Shown here: positions 52,823 through 61,315 of the stretch, in pieces
How the letters are laid out: each line of letters starts with the position of its first letter
Position numbering within the stretch: the stretch's first letter is position 1
Origin: Oscillospiraceae bacterium
GTDB taxonomy: Bacteria; Bacillota; Clostridia; Oscillospirales; Oscillospiraceae
Assembly (NCBI GenBank): GCA_017535635.1
Contig: JAFXTU010000056.1
Location: 1 to 64,000 of the forward strand
Length of the DNA: 64,000 bases
Direction: 5' to 3'
Made by a program: the position numbers and the translations under genes
The notes under the pieces: model-generated
Database searches by the model: none
The model's input: the letters and a program-made list of their open reading frames with translations, nothing else
Told to the model about the DNA's origin: nothing

Positions 52823-53780
52823 GAGCTCCGCCTCCGTTCAGCTTCTTCATATAGTCCTGCATCCGGTCGTACTCCCCGGCCTCGGGCCGGGCGGCGGAAG
52901 CCTCCGCCGGAGGGCCGCCCCGCCGGGGCGGCCGGTCCCCCGCCTCGATCTCCGGGACCGTGTGCAGGCCCTTGGAATGCCAGTTTTCCAAAATGCGGTT
53001 CATATAGGGCCAGGCCAGCTCGCCCTTCTTGCTCACCGTCTTGTCATAGGCCAGGAGGATGGCCTCCTGCCTGAAGCCCATGTCCAGCCAGGAGAGCATG
53101 TATTTCTCTTCCGTGGGGGCCAGGCTCCGACCCCGGATGCCCAGCAGGGCGCTGAGCTCCCCCAGCCTCCCCCGCCTGGCGGAACGCTCCCGGAGGTAGC
53201 GGTCCGCCAGCTCCAGGTTGAACAGCTCCTCCCGGCACCAGATGTAGGCTTCCTTCTGGATCTGCCGCAGGGTGGGCTTCCGCCCCTCTCCAAAGCGGCG
53301 GCGGCACTCCTCCAGGCAGTAGCCCAACAGGAGGAGAATCACGTCCGGGGGCAGGCCCAGGTCGTTGTAGATCCCGAAGAGGATCTTCATGTCCGCCCCG
53401 GAGAGGACCCGGCCCAGCCGGTCCGAGGTCTCCCTCAGGAGCTCCCGGAAGCCGGGGTCCGCGTCGGCCTGGGAGCGGACTTCGGCGGCGGTATACTCCG
53501 GCAGTTCCTCCCGCTCCTTCGGCGGGACCTTTTCCCGGGGAGCCGGGACTGTCTCCCCCCGGATGAGGCCCGCCTGACGCAGGAGCTCCATCCCCTCCGC
53601 CAGGGGCCGGGAGAGTCTGAGTGACCGGGCGGCCGCCTCCGGGTCCAGCCTGCCTCCGTTTTTCAGAAGGTACAGATAAAGGAGGGCCGCGTCCCCGCTG
53701 CCCAGGCTGAGGAGCCGATCCACTTCCTCCGCGCCGATGGTCAGCGGCGCGGGCCTTGCCAGGACGTATTCTTCGGCCAT
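52812..53780 (-). CDS. dnaD: DnaD-domain primosome protein
   Basis: A 322-residue protein with an N-terminal winged-helix part (LSLGSGDAALLYLYLLKNGG) and two copies of the DnaB2/DnaD helical domain: the first around residues 118-185 with ILFGIYNDLGLPPDVILLLL, the second around 215-275 ending YMNRILENWHSKG. Such proteins remodel DNA and recruit the loader and helicase at the origin. AAGGAGGG precedes the ATG. A strong promoter upstream drives dnaD-dnaI-pfkB. Confidence 0.9.
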   Translation of the reverse strand: MAEEYVLARPAPLTIGAEEVDRLLSLGSGDAALLYLYLLKNGGRLDPEAAARSLRLSRPLAEGMELLRQAGLIRGETVPAPREKVPPKEREELPEYTAAEVRSQADADPGFRELLRETSDRLGRVLSGADMKILFGIYNDLGLPPDVILLLLGYCLEECRRRFGEGRKPTLRQIQKEAYIWCREELFNLELADRYLRERSARRGRLGELSALLGIRGRSLAPTEEKYMLSWLDMGFRQEAILLAYDKTVSKKGELAWPYMNRILENWHSKGLHTVPEIEAGDRPPRRGGPPAEASAARPEAGEYDRMQDYMKKLNGGGAHGT

Positions 53781-53824
53781 GGGCCGCCCTCCTTTCCAAG
53801 CGCTCGAATCGTGTCGTAATTAAT

Positions 53825-53853
53825 ATTATACTTCTCCCGTTCCCTTCCTGCAA
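53825..53853 (-). promoter_or_regulatory. Promoter of the dnaD-dnaI-pfkB operon
   Basis: Minus-strand TTGCAG (53853-53848), 17 bases, perfect TATAAT (53830-53825), about 45 bases before the dnaD ATG. Confidence 0.8.
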
Positions 53854-54010
53854 GACGATTTTCTCTTTCCGGAAGGGCGGAGAAATTTCACGCTTGCGGC
53901 AAAAAGCCTTCCCTCCCCCCTATGAAAAACCCGCCCGGCATGATATACTATAATTCTTAAGGCAGATCAAACGGGCCCGCTCTCGCGGGCCGACGGAAGG
54001 GGGCGGCAGA

Positions 54011-56122
54011 ATGGAGTTACTCACCTGGGTATCCTCGGCGGAGGCCCTGCACGCGGCGGTCGCCGCCGGGGCGGACGCGGTACGCGTCGGCCATCGGGAC
54101 TACAGTCTCACGGGGCTGGGACAGGAGGAGCTGAAAAAGGCCGCCGTCTGGTGCCGGGTCCGGGGAGTTCGCCTCTCCGTGGCGATGGACCTGCCCCTTC
54201 CCGGGAAAAGCTTCCGCGCCGCCCTGGATGCAGCGCTGGACCTGGCGCGGGCGGGCGTTAGCTCCTTCTGCGTGGGGGACCCCGGCTTTCTCCGGGCGCT
54301 GCGGCTCCTGCTGCCGGAGCTTCCCCTGGAGGCCTCCGAGCGTCTGGGGATCAGCGACGCGGCGGGCCTGAAGCTCATCGAAGCCCTGGGGGCGAGGAAG
54401 CTACTGCTGCCGCCCCAGCTCAGCCGGGAGGAGATCCTCCACGTCACCTCCCATACCAGACTGGGGACAGAGGCCGTAGTCTGCGGTCGGGTCTGTCCCG
54501 CTCTGGGGCCCTGTCGTCTCAGCGCCTTTGCCGGGGAGGGTCCCGGCTGCAGCCGGGAGTGCCGGGAGAAATACCTCTGCCTCGGCCGGAGTGCGGAGGT
54601 GCGCCCCGCCCTGAAAAGCATCCTTCTCCCGGGCGCGCCCTCGGATTGGGAGGCCCTGGGCCTGGGAACCCTGAGCCTCCGCTGCGAATCCCAGCGCCCC
54701 GAGTGCGCCGCCTTGGCCGCCGATATTTTCCGCCGCGCCCTGTCGGAGGGAAAGGTTCCCTCCGCCAGGGATCTGCAGCTTCTGACAAAAAACTTCTTTC
54801 CTGAGGGAGAGAGCGACGCCCTGTACCGGGGGAAGGCGGCGGAGGCGCTGCTCCCCGCCCAGGTGGAATGGCACTGGCCGAACCTGGCAAGAAGCGGCCT
54901 GCTGGGCTCTCTCCGCTCGGAATACGCCGGGGAGGAATTCCAGCGGGTCAAAGTCACCTTCACCGCCGAAGTGAAGCGGGGCAATTTCTCCCGGGTGGTG
55001 GCCACGGACCCGGAAGGCCGCTCCGCCGGGGCCACGGGCCCCATCCCCCAGAAGGCCGGGAGCGGGAAACGGGAGGTCACTCCCGCCTTCCTCCGCTCCC
55101 AGCTGCTGAACACCCTGGGGACCCCCTTCCTCTGCACGGAGGTACGGACCGACGTTGAGCCGGGGCTCAGTCTCTCCGGCGCCGACGTGGGCCAGATGCG
55201 CCGGGAAGCCCTGGGAAGGCTGATGGAGAAACGAAGCGAGCTCCCGGAGGTCCGGGTGGGCGAGCTGCCGCCCCTGCTGAAGGCCGAAAAACGGCGGGAG
55301 GCGCCGGACGTCACCTTCTCGGTGCGGAAGGCCGCCCAGCTCTCGGAGGCCCTGGCGGCCCTGAAGCCCAAGGTCCTGTACATCCCCCTGGAGGAGCTGC
55401 TGCGGGAGGGGCAGGCCGTGACCCCCTTCTGGGAGAACGGGACCACCGCCGTCTGCGCCGTCCTCCCCCGCCGCTACCCCGCCGGGGAGGCGAGGGAGCT
55501 GTTCCTGTGCCTGAAAAAGCTGAAGGAGCTCCACGTGAGCGAGGTGATGGCGGAGAGCTGGAACACCCTTCTTCCCGCCGGGATGCTGGGCTTCCGCCTG
55601 CGCTGCGGCCTGGGCCTCCAGGTCTGGAACGACTGGAGCCTCCGGGTCCTGCGGGAGCTGGGCGCAGCGTCGGCCATTCTCTCCCCGGAGCTGAGACTCA
55701 GCGAGATCTCCGAGATATCCAAGTGCATAGACACGGAGCTTTTCGCCTACGGAAGGCTCCCCCTCCTCGCCTCGGAGGCCCCCCTCTCCGCCCCCGGAAA
55801 CCGGGAGGACACCCTGCGGGACCGGCGGGGAAGGCAGTATCCCGTGGGAGAGGAAAATGGGCGCAGCATCCTCTACAGCCCGGACAAGCTCTTCCTGGGC
55901 GACCGGCTCCGGGACTTGGAGGACCTGGGCCTCTGGTGCCTGCACCTGAGCTTTACCACCGAAAACGCCGGGGAGTGTGTCTCCGTGGCGGAGCGATACC
56001 TGGGCATGGGGAATTATCTGCCGAATTTCAGGATCAAAGGGCTGTATTATGAAAACGAAACTCATTCTCGCTTCCGCTTCCCCGCGAAGAAGGGAGCTTC
56101 TGGAAATGCTGGGCAGCTTTGA
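54011..56122 (+). CDS. U32-family peptidase / RlhA-like protein
   Basis: A 703-residue member of the U32 family. The family core includes ADAVRVG near the N-terminus, LPPQLSREEILHV, and the cysteine cluster CGRVCPALGPCRLSA then GCSRECREKYLC, which in relatives binds an iron-sulfur centre. A C-terminal half of about 300 residues follows, as in the long U32 proteins. E. coli RlhA, a relative, hydroxylates 23S rRNA; whether this one is a protease or an RNA-modifying enzyme is open. The 3' end overlaps the maf start by 74 bases in another frame. TATACT/TATAAT boxes lie near 53944-53954 but no good -35 was found. Confidence 0.87.
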   Translation: MELLTWVSSAEALHAAVAAGADAVRVGHRDYSLTGLGQEELKKAAVWCRVRGVRLSVAMDLPLPGKSFRAALDAALDLARAGVSSFCVGDPGFLRALRLLLPELPLEASERLGISDAAGLKLIEALGARKLLLPPQLSREEILHVTSHTRLGTEAVVCGRVCPALGPCRLSAFAGEGPGCSRECREKYLCLGRSAEVRPALKSILLPGAPSDWEALGLGTLSLRCESQRPECAALAADIFRRALSEGKVPSARDLQLLTKNFFPEGESDALYRGKAAEALLPAQVEWHWPNLARSGLLGSLRSEYAGEEFQRVKVTFTAEVKRGNFSRVVATDPEGRSAGATGPIPQKAGSGKREVTPAFLRSQLLNTLGTPFLCTEVRTDVEPGLSLSGADVGQMRREALGRLMEKRSELPEVRVGELPPLLKAEKRREAPDVTFSVRKAAQLSEALAALKPKVLYIPLEELLREGQAVTPFWENGTTAVCAVLPRRYPAGEARELFLCLKKLKELHVSEVMAESWNTLLPAGMLGFRLRCGLGLQVWNDWSLRVLRELGAASAILSPELRLSEISEISKCIDTELFAYGRLPLLASEAPLSAPGNREDTLRDRRGRQYPVGEENGRSILYSPDKLFLGDRLRDLEDLGLWCLHLSFTTENAGECVSVAERYLGMGNYLPNFRIKGLYYENETHSRFRFPAKKGASGNAGQL

Positions 56123-56638
56123 GCTGACCCTTCTCCCCGCGAAGGGCGAGGCAGCCTTTCCAGCGGACAAGCCCGTCCCGGAGGCGGTGATGTATATCGC
56201 CGGGAAAAGGCCAGGGACGCCGCCGGGCGGGCCCCGGCGGGGAGCCTCGTCCTGGCGGCGGACACGGTGGTCGCCCTGGAGGGAAGGATCCTGGGAAAGC
56301 CCAGGGACCGGGAGGACGCCTTTCGGATGCTCCGGGCCCTCTCCGGGCGGATGCACACCGTCTACACCGGCATGGCCCTCCGGCAGGGAGAGCGGAGCCT
56401 TCTTGACTATGCCGAGGCGAAGGTCTGGTTCCGGGAGCTGAGCGAAGGGGAGATCTGGGACTACGTCGACACCGGCTCCCCCCTGGACAAGGCCGGGGCC
56501 TACGGGGCCCAGGACATGGCCGCCCTCTTCGTGGAGCGCATCGACGGGGAATTCTACACCGTGGTGGGCCTTCCCCTCTGCCGTCTGGGGCGGATGCTGC
56601 GTTCCTTCGGCGTATCCATCCCCGGCAGCCATGGGTAA
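56049..56638 (+). pseudogene. maf: Maf-family nucleotide pyrophosphatase, broken by a 1-base frameshift
   Basis: Two frames join into one ~196-residue Maf protein, which hydrolyses modified or canonical nucleoside triphosphates. The first frame has the signature ILASASPRRRELLEMLG; the second has DTVVALEGRILGKP, MLRALSGRMHTVYTG and YVDTGSPLDKAGAYGAQD. The shift is at the four-A run 56205-56208: one more A gives IAGKKARDAAGRAPAGS and joins the frames. As written the product is non-functional. Because the rest is well conserved and mreC follows with an overlap, a sequencing or assembly error is at least as likely as true decay. Confidence 0.88.
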
Positions 56639-57470
56639 GGCCTTCCGGACGGCGGGGCTCATCGTACTGGGGGCCCTGGTGCTGGTGTTGCTCCTCACCG
56701 GCGTCGGCCACTTCACCGGCCGCCCCAACTTCGCCACCCGCGCCTTTCAGACCGCCGCGGCCCCGGTGGAAAAGCTCCTGGGCCGGGGCCTCGGCCGGTT
56801 GGAGGACCTGAAGGCCGCCCTCACGGAGCTGGAGGAGCTGCGCGCCGAGAACGCGGCCCTGAAGGCCGAGATCGCGGGCATGGAGGCTCTCGTCCGGGAG
56901 AGCCAGGGCATGGAGTCGGAGAACGAACGTCTGCGCAGCCTCCTGGAGCTGAAGCGCAGCCACATGGACTATACCCTGCTGGACGCCTCCATCATCTCCT
57001 GGGGCTCCTCCAACTGGAGCAGCACCTTCGACCTGGACAAGGGCAGCTTCTCCGGGGTGGAGACCGGGGACTGCGTCATCACCGAAAACGGCGAGGTGGT
57101 GGGGGTGGTGACGGAGACTGGCCTCTACTCCTGCTCCGTGCGCACCCTCATTGATCCCCAGTCCGCCATGGGCGCCATCCTCCACTCCTCCGGCCTCACC
57201 GCCGTGGCGGAGGGGGACTTTGCCCTCATGCGGGAGGGAAAGCTGAAGCTCACTTACGTCTTTGAAAACGCTGGCCTGGAGCAGGGGGACACGGTCCTCA
57301 CCTCCGGGGCCGGGGGCGTGTTCTCCGCCGGTCTGGTGGTGGGGAAGATCTCCGGCGCTTCCTGGGAGGAGAGCGGCTACGGCCAGGTGGGCGTCGTGAT
57401 CCCCTCCGCCGAGCTGCAGACCCTCAGCCAGGTCTTTCTCATTCTGGACTACGGGGAGAGGGAGTCATGA
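56631..57470 (+). CDS. mreC: Rod-shape-determining protein MreC
   Basis: A 279-residue cell-elongation protein: one N-terminal membrane helix (about 6-26), a coiled coil (about 55-105, ELEELRAENAALKAEIAGME) and a periplasmic beta domain with LDKGSFSGVETGDCVI and GLVVGKISG. It organises the elongation machinery with MreD and PBP2. The ATG overlaps the maf stop region by eight bases. mreB, normally directly upstream, is absent here and must lie elsewhere. Confidence 0.95.
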   Translation: MGKAFRTAGLIVLGALVLVLLLTGVGHFTGRPNFATRAFQTAAAPVEKLLGRGLGRLEDLKAALTELEELRAENAALKAEIAGMEALVRESQGMESENERLRSLLELKRSHMDYTLLDASIISWGSSNWSSTFDLDKGSFSGVETGDCVITENGEVVGVVTETGLYSCSVRTLIDPQSAMGAILHSSGLTAVAEGDFALMREGKLKLTYVFENAGLEQGDTVLTSGAGGVFSAGLVVGKISGASWEESGYGQVGVVIPSAELQTLSQVFLILDYGERES

Positions 57471-57985
57471 AGACGGATACGCTGAAAAGCGCCCTGGGGC
57501 TCCTCCTCACCCTGCTCCTCTGCTACTTCCTGCAGCGGGGCGTCTTCTCCCGCGTCCTCATCTTCGGCGTCTCGCCTCTGCTGCTGCCCCTGGCGGCGGT
57601 GGGCGCGGGGCTCCTGTGGAGCCCCGGCTGGGGCGGGGCCGCCGGCCTCCTGGGGGGGCTCCTCTGCGACGCGGCCCTGGGAGGCGGCGGGGTCCTGTTT
57701 ACCGCGGCCCTCACGGCCATGGGCTTTTTCTCCGGCTTTCTGGGGGAATTCGTCCTCCAGAGGGGCTTTCCCTCCTTCGTTCTCCTGGGGACGGCGTCCC
57801 TGCTTCTCTCGGCGCTGCTGCAGATGTTCCGCCTGCTGTTTTATGACCGGGCCGCTCCCTGGCCCCTCATTCAGGTGGGCCTGTGGCAGACCCTCGCCTC
57901 CATGCTCTTCCTTCTTCCGATGTACTTCTGCGTCCGCCGCGCCCTGCGCGCCTGGCGGCGGCGCAGGGAAAGGACCGTCCGCTGA
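57467..57985 (+). CDS. mreD: Rod-shape-determining protein MreD
   Basis: A 172-residue hydrophobic protein with five or so membrane helices, the usual form of MreD, positioned between mreC and the class B penicillin-binding protein. Its ATG overlaps the mreC stop (ATGA), and its own stop overlaps the PBP ATG (TGATG), so all three are coupled. MreD sequences diverge strongly, so the call depends on topology and context. Confidence 0.9.
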   Translation: MKTDTLKSALGLLLTLLLCYFLQRGVFSRVLIFGVSPLLLPLAAVGAGLLWSPGWGGAAGLLGGLLCDAALGGGGVLFTAALTAMGFFSGFLGEFVLQRGFPSFVLLGTASLLLSALLQMFRLLFYDRAAPWPLIQVGLWQTLASMLFLLPMYFCVRRALRAWRRRRERTVR

Positions 57986-60018
57986 TGCCCACACGCAGCA
58001 TCCGTCCCCTTCGGGCCGCCATTCTGACTGCCATTCCCCTGCTCCTGGCGGGGGCCCTCCTGGCCATTCTCTACGGCCTGCAGGTGGTAAACGCCGCCGC
58101 CCTGCAGGAGGAGGACCACGGCACCTTCACCCGGACGGAGACCGTCTCCGCCTCCCGGGGAGACATTCTGGACCGCTACGGCCGGGTCCTGGTGACCAGC
58201 GAGGTCAGCTACGACGTGGCCATTTCCCGCAGCGCCCTGGTGGCGGATGAGGACCCCAACGGCATTCTGCTGGAGCTCATCGCCCTCACGGAGGAGGCAG
58301 GGCTGGGGCATACGGACACCCTGCCCGTGACCAGGGGCGTCCCCTATGCCTATACGGAAATGAGCTCCGGGCAGCGGGACCGCCTCGCGGACTACGCCGC
58401 CCACTTTGAGCTTGGGGAGGAACTCACGGCGGAGGAGCTGATGGCCTGGTTCCGGGAGCACTACGCCATCCCGGAGGAATATTCCCCCGAGGAGGCCCGG
58501 CTGGCCGCCGGGGTCCGCTGGGAGCTGGAGATGGACACCCTCTTCGGCGGGGGCTATACCTTCGCCTCCGGCCTCAGCCAGGGGCTCATCGCCGCTGTTT
58601 CCGAGCGCTGCTACCCCGGGGTGAGCATCGTCACCGGCTCCCGGCGGGTCTACCGGACCCCCTACGCCGCCCACCTGCTGGGGCGCGTCGGCCCCATGAA
58701 CGAGGAGCAGTGGGCCAAATACAAGGAACTGGGCTACCCCCTGAACGCCCTGGTGGGGCAGGACGGGGCCGAGGGCGCCTTTGAGGAATACCTCCACGGC
58801 ACCGAGGGGCAGCGGGTCACCGTGCGAAATACTGACGGGGAGATCCTCTCTTCCTACTACACCCAGGAGCCCCAGGCCGGCGCGGACGTGACCCTGACTC
58901 TGGACCTCAGCGCCCAGCAGGTGACGGAGGAAGCTCTGGCCGCCGAGATCGCCAAGATCAACGCCGACCGGCTGAAGGAGGCGAAGGGCGAGGAAGTGCA
59001 GCTGGCCCAGGGCGGCGCCTGCGTAGTGGTCCAGGTGGGCACCGGGGACATCCTGGCCTCCGCCTCCTACCCCTCCTATGATCTGGCCTCCTTCCAGGAG
59101 CGCTACGCCGACCTGCTGGCGGACCCGGCCCGGCCCATGGTGAACCGTGCCCTCCAGGGCCGCTACGCCCCCGGCTCCACCTTCAAGGTGGTCACCGCCA
59201 CGGCGGGGCTCAGCGAGGGGGTCATCACCCCCCTCACCACCATCTACGACCGGGGCATCATCGACGAATACGAGGGCTACAGCTACACCTGCTGGGCCTA
59301 TCCCGGCTCCCACGGGACCATCAACGTGATGGAGGCCCTGCAGATGTCCTGCAACTACTTTTTCTACATCACCGGGCGGAACGTGGGCATCGACGCCATC
59401 GACCGCTACGCCAAGGCTTACGGCCTGGGGCAGAGCACGGGCATCGAGCTCTACGAGAGCACCGGCATCCTGGCCTCCCGGGATTACAAGGAGGAGAACG
59501 TGGGGGAGAGCTGGTACGTGGGCGACACCCTCCAGGCCGCCATCGGCCAGAGCTACCACCTCTTCACTCCCCTGCAGCTGGCCTCCTACTGCGCCACCAT
59601 CGCCGGTGGCGGGGACCGGTACGCCGCCCACCTGCTCTACTCTGTCTCCGGCCCCGGCGGCTTCCTCTATCCCCCCACGGTCCTCAGCACCGTGGAGGCA
59701 GACGAGGAGACCTTCAACACCCTCCACGAGGGGATGTATATGGCCTCCCGCTACGGCAGCGCGTCCTATGTGTTCAACAGCTACTCCATCCCCGTCTGCT
59801 CCAAGACCGGCACGGCCCAGGTCAGCGAGGATACGGTGAACAACGCGGTGTTCATCGCCTTCGCGCCCAAGGAGGACCCGGAGATCGCCCTGGCGGTGGT
59901 GGTGGAGAACGGGGCCAACGGCTACTACCTGGCGGAGGTGGCCAGAGATATCTTCGACTGGTACTTCTCCCGGGACCCGGAGGCCGCTCCCATCCCGGAG
60001 AATACGATCCTGCCGTAA
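57985..60018 (+). CDS. mrdA: Class B penicillin-binding protein 2 (transpeptidase of the elongasome)
   Basis: A 677-residue membrane-anchored transpeptidase. One N-terminal helix (about 9-32), a dimerisation domain with ASRGDILDRYGRVLVTS, then the transpeptidase domain with active-site S398 in APGSTFKV (K401), the SCN motif in MSCNYFFY and CSKTGTAQ. It crosslinks peptidoglycan during lateral wall growth and is the target of beta-lactams. No unusual substitution was seen around the three motifs. The upstream open frame to 57883 overlaps mreD and is spurious. Confidence 0.95.
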   Translation: MPTRSIRPLRAAILTAIPLLLAGALLAILYGLQVVNAAALQEEDHGTFTRTETVSASRGDILDRYGRVLVTSEVSYDVAISRSALVADEDPNGILLELIALTEEAGLGHTDTLPVTRGVPYAYTEMSSGQRDRLADYAAHFELGEELTAEELMAWFREHYAIPEEYSPEEARLAAGVRWELEMDTLFGGGYTFASGLSQGLIAAVSERCYPGVSIVTGSRRVYRTPYAAHLLGRVGPMNEEQWAKYKELGYPLNALVGQDGAEGAFEEYLHGTEGQRVTVRNTDGEILSSYYTQEPQAGADVTLTLDLSAQQVTEEALAAEIAKINADRLKEAKGEEVQLAQGGACVVVQVGTGDILASASYPSYDLASFQERYADLLADPARPMVNRALQGRYAPGSTFKVVTATAGLSEGVITPLTTIYDRGIIDEYEGYSYTCWAYPGSHGTINVMEALQMSCNYFFYITGRNVGIDAIDRYAKAYGLGQSTGIELYESTGILASRDYKEENVGESWYVGDTLQAAIGQSYHLFTPLQLASYCATIAGGGDRYAAHLLYSVSGPGGFLYPPTVLSTVEADEETFNTLHEGMYMASRYGSASYVFNSYSIPVCSKTGTAQVSEDTVNNAVFIAFAPKEDPEIALAVVVENGANGYYLAEVARDIFDWYFSRDPEAAPIPENTILP

Positions 60019-60045
60019 AAGCCCCTTTTATCCCCAAGGAAAAAC

Positions 60046-60074
60046 TTGTCACCGACCTTCATTTGGAGTATACT
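60046..60074 (+). promoter_or_regulatory. Promoter of the minD-like gene
   Basis: TTGTCA (60046-60051), 17 bases, TATACT (60069-60074), 27 bases before the ATG. It separates minD from the mreCD-PBP2 operon. Confidence 0.78.
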
Positions 60075-60101
60075 ATTTTGTTGTAATTCGGAGGAGCGCC
60101 T

Positions 60102-60830
60102 ATGAGCACCGTGATCGCCGTCCTCTCCGGCAAGGGAGGGACGGGCAAGAGCACCGCCGCAGCCGCCCTCAGCTGCGCTCTCAGCGAGCTGGGGCGAAGC
60201 GTCGTCTGCGTGGACGCAGACACGGAGCTCCGGAATGCGGACCTCTGCCTGGGCCTGGGAGATCGGGCCCTGCTGGACTACGGCGACGTGCTGGAGGGCC
60301 GCTGTTCCCTGGAGGACGCCCTGCTCCCCCTCCCCGATTTTCCCCGGCTGCGGCTGCTGGCCGCGCCGCCTCAGCGGCGGCCCGGGAGCCTGGAAGAACT
60401 CATTCCGCAGTTGGAAGGACAGCTTGATTACTGCGTCGTCGACTGTCCCGGCGGCCTGGGGGACACGGTGGCGGAGGCAGCCTGCCTGGCACAGCGGGCC
60501 ATTGTGGTCGCCACGGCGGACCCCTGCAGCCACCGGGACGGAGAGCGCACCGCCCAGCTCCTGCGCTCCGCGCTCTGTCCGGAGGGCCTGCTGCTCATCA
60601 ACCGGGTCCGGCCCCGGCAGCTGAAGGCCATGGGGATCACCCTGGACGACAGCATCGACCTCATCGGCCTGCGTCTCCTGGGCTACGTACCGGAGGACGA
60701 GCGCGTCCCCCTGGCCCTGGGCGCGGGAAGGCCCCTCCTGGCGGAGGACCGCCGCCCCAGGCGGGGCGCCGCCGCCGCCTTCCGCCGCATCGCCCGGCGC
60801 CTGGACGGGCAGAGCGTCCCTCTTCCATAG
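60102..60830 (+). CDS. minD: MinD/ParA-family ATPase without a membrane-targeting tail
   Basis: A 242-residue deviant-Walker ATPase: SGKGGTGKST (9-18), VVCVDADTELRNADLCLGL and VVDCPGGLGD. These mark the MinD branch, and location after mreCD-PBP2 is typical of clostridial minD. However the usual C-terminal amphipathic helix that binds the membrane is missing: the protein stops at RRLDGQSVPLP, where relatives continue with a basic, Phe-rich helix. Neither minC nor minE is beside it. It may have lost septum positioning or be adapted to another role. A GGAGG site precedes the ATG. Confidence 0.82.
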   Translation: MSTVIAVLSGKGGTGKSTAAAALSCALSELGRSVVCVDADTELRNADLCLGLGDRALLDYGDVLEGRCSLEDALLPLPDFPRLRLLAAPPQRRPGSLEELIPQLEGQLDYCVVDCPGGLGDTVAEAACLAQRAIVVATADPCSHRDGERTAQLLRSALCPEGLLLINRVRPRQLKAMGITLDDSIDLIGLRLLGYVPEDERVPLALGAGRPLLAEDRRPRRGAAAAFRRIARRLDGQSVPLP

Positions 60831-60873
60831 AAGGAATAAAAAAGACCAGATACATATGAAGGAGGCAGCTTGC

Positions 60874-61284
60874 ATGAACGTCGCCCTCATCGCCCACGAC
60901 AACAAGCAGGAGCTGATGGTCCAGCTTTGCATCGCCTACTGCGGCATCTTCGCCGCCCATGAGCTCTGCGCCCCCAACCCCACTGCCCGGCTGGTGAGCG
61001 AGGCCACCGGCATGTCCGTGGAGAGCTATATGACCCGGAGCCAGGGGGGCATCCAGCAGCTGGCGGCCCGGATCGCCTACAACGAGATCGACCTGGTCCT
61101 CTTCCTGGCGGACCCTCAGAGCCCGGAATACATGGAGGACATGGGTCTCATTGCCCGGCTCTGCGACCAGTACAGCATCCCCTTCGCCTCCAATGTGGCC
61201 ACGGCGGAGGTCCTGATCCTGGGGCTCCAGCGGGGGGACCTGGCCTGGCGGGACATCGTGAACCCCAAAAAGAAAGCCAAATAA
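60874..61284 (+). CDS. Methylglyoxal-synthase-like protein lacking catalytic residues
   Basis: A 136-residue MGS-fold protein starting MNVALIAHDNKQELM and ending in an ATAEVLI helix. Compared from memory with E. coli MgsA, the HD pair (H8, D9) and one Asp in FLADP are kept. However the phosphate loop GTTG reads NPTA, the general-base Asp71 of GGDQQ is Ile (GGIQQ), and the PHDPD segment with His98/Asp101 reads EYMEDM. It is unlikely to convert dihydroxyacetone phosphate to methylglyoxal. It could be a regulatory or ligand-binding relative. The start has AAGGAGG eight bases upstream, and it lies 43 bases after minD, so they may be co-transcribed. Confidence 0.8.
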   Translation: MNVALIAHDNKQELMVQLCIAYCGIFAAHELCAPNPTARLVSEATGMSVESYMTRSQGGIQQLAARIAYNEIDLVLFLADPQSPEYMEDMGLIARLCDQYSIPFASNVATAEVLILGLQRGDLAWRDIVNPKKKAK

Positions 61285-61315
61285 ACACCATATTGATACA
61301 GCAAAGGAACTGACC

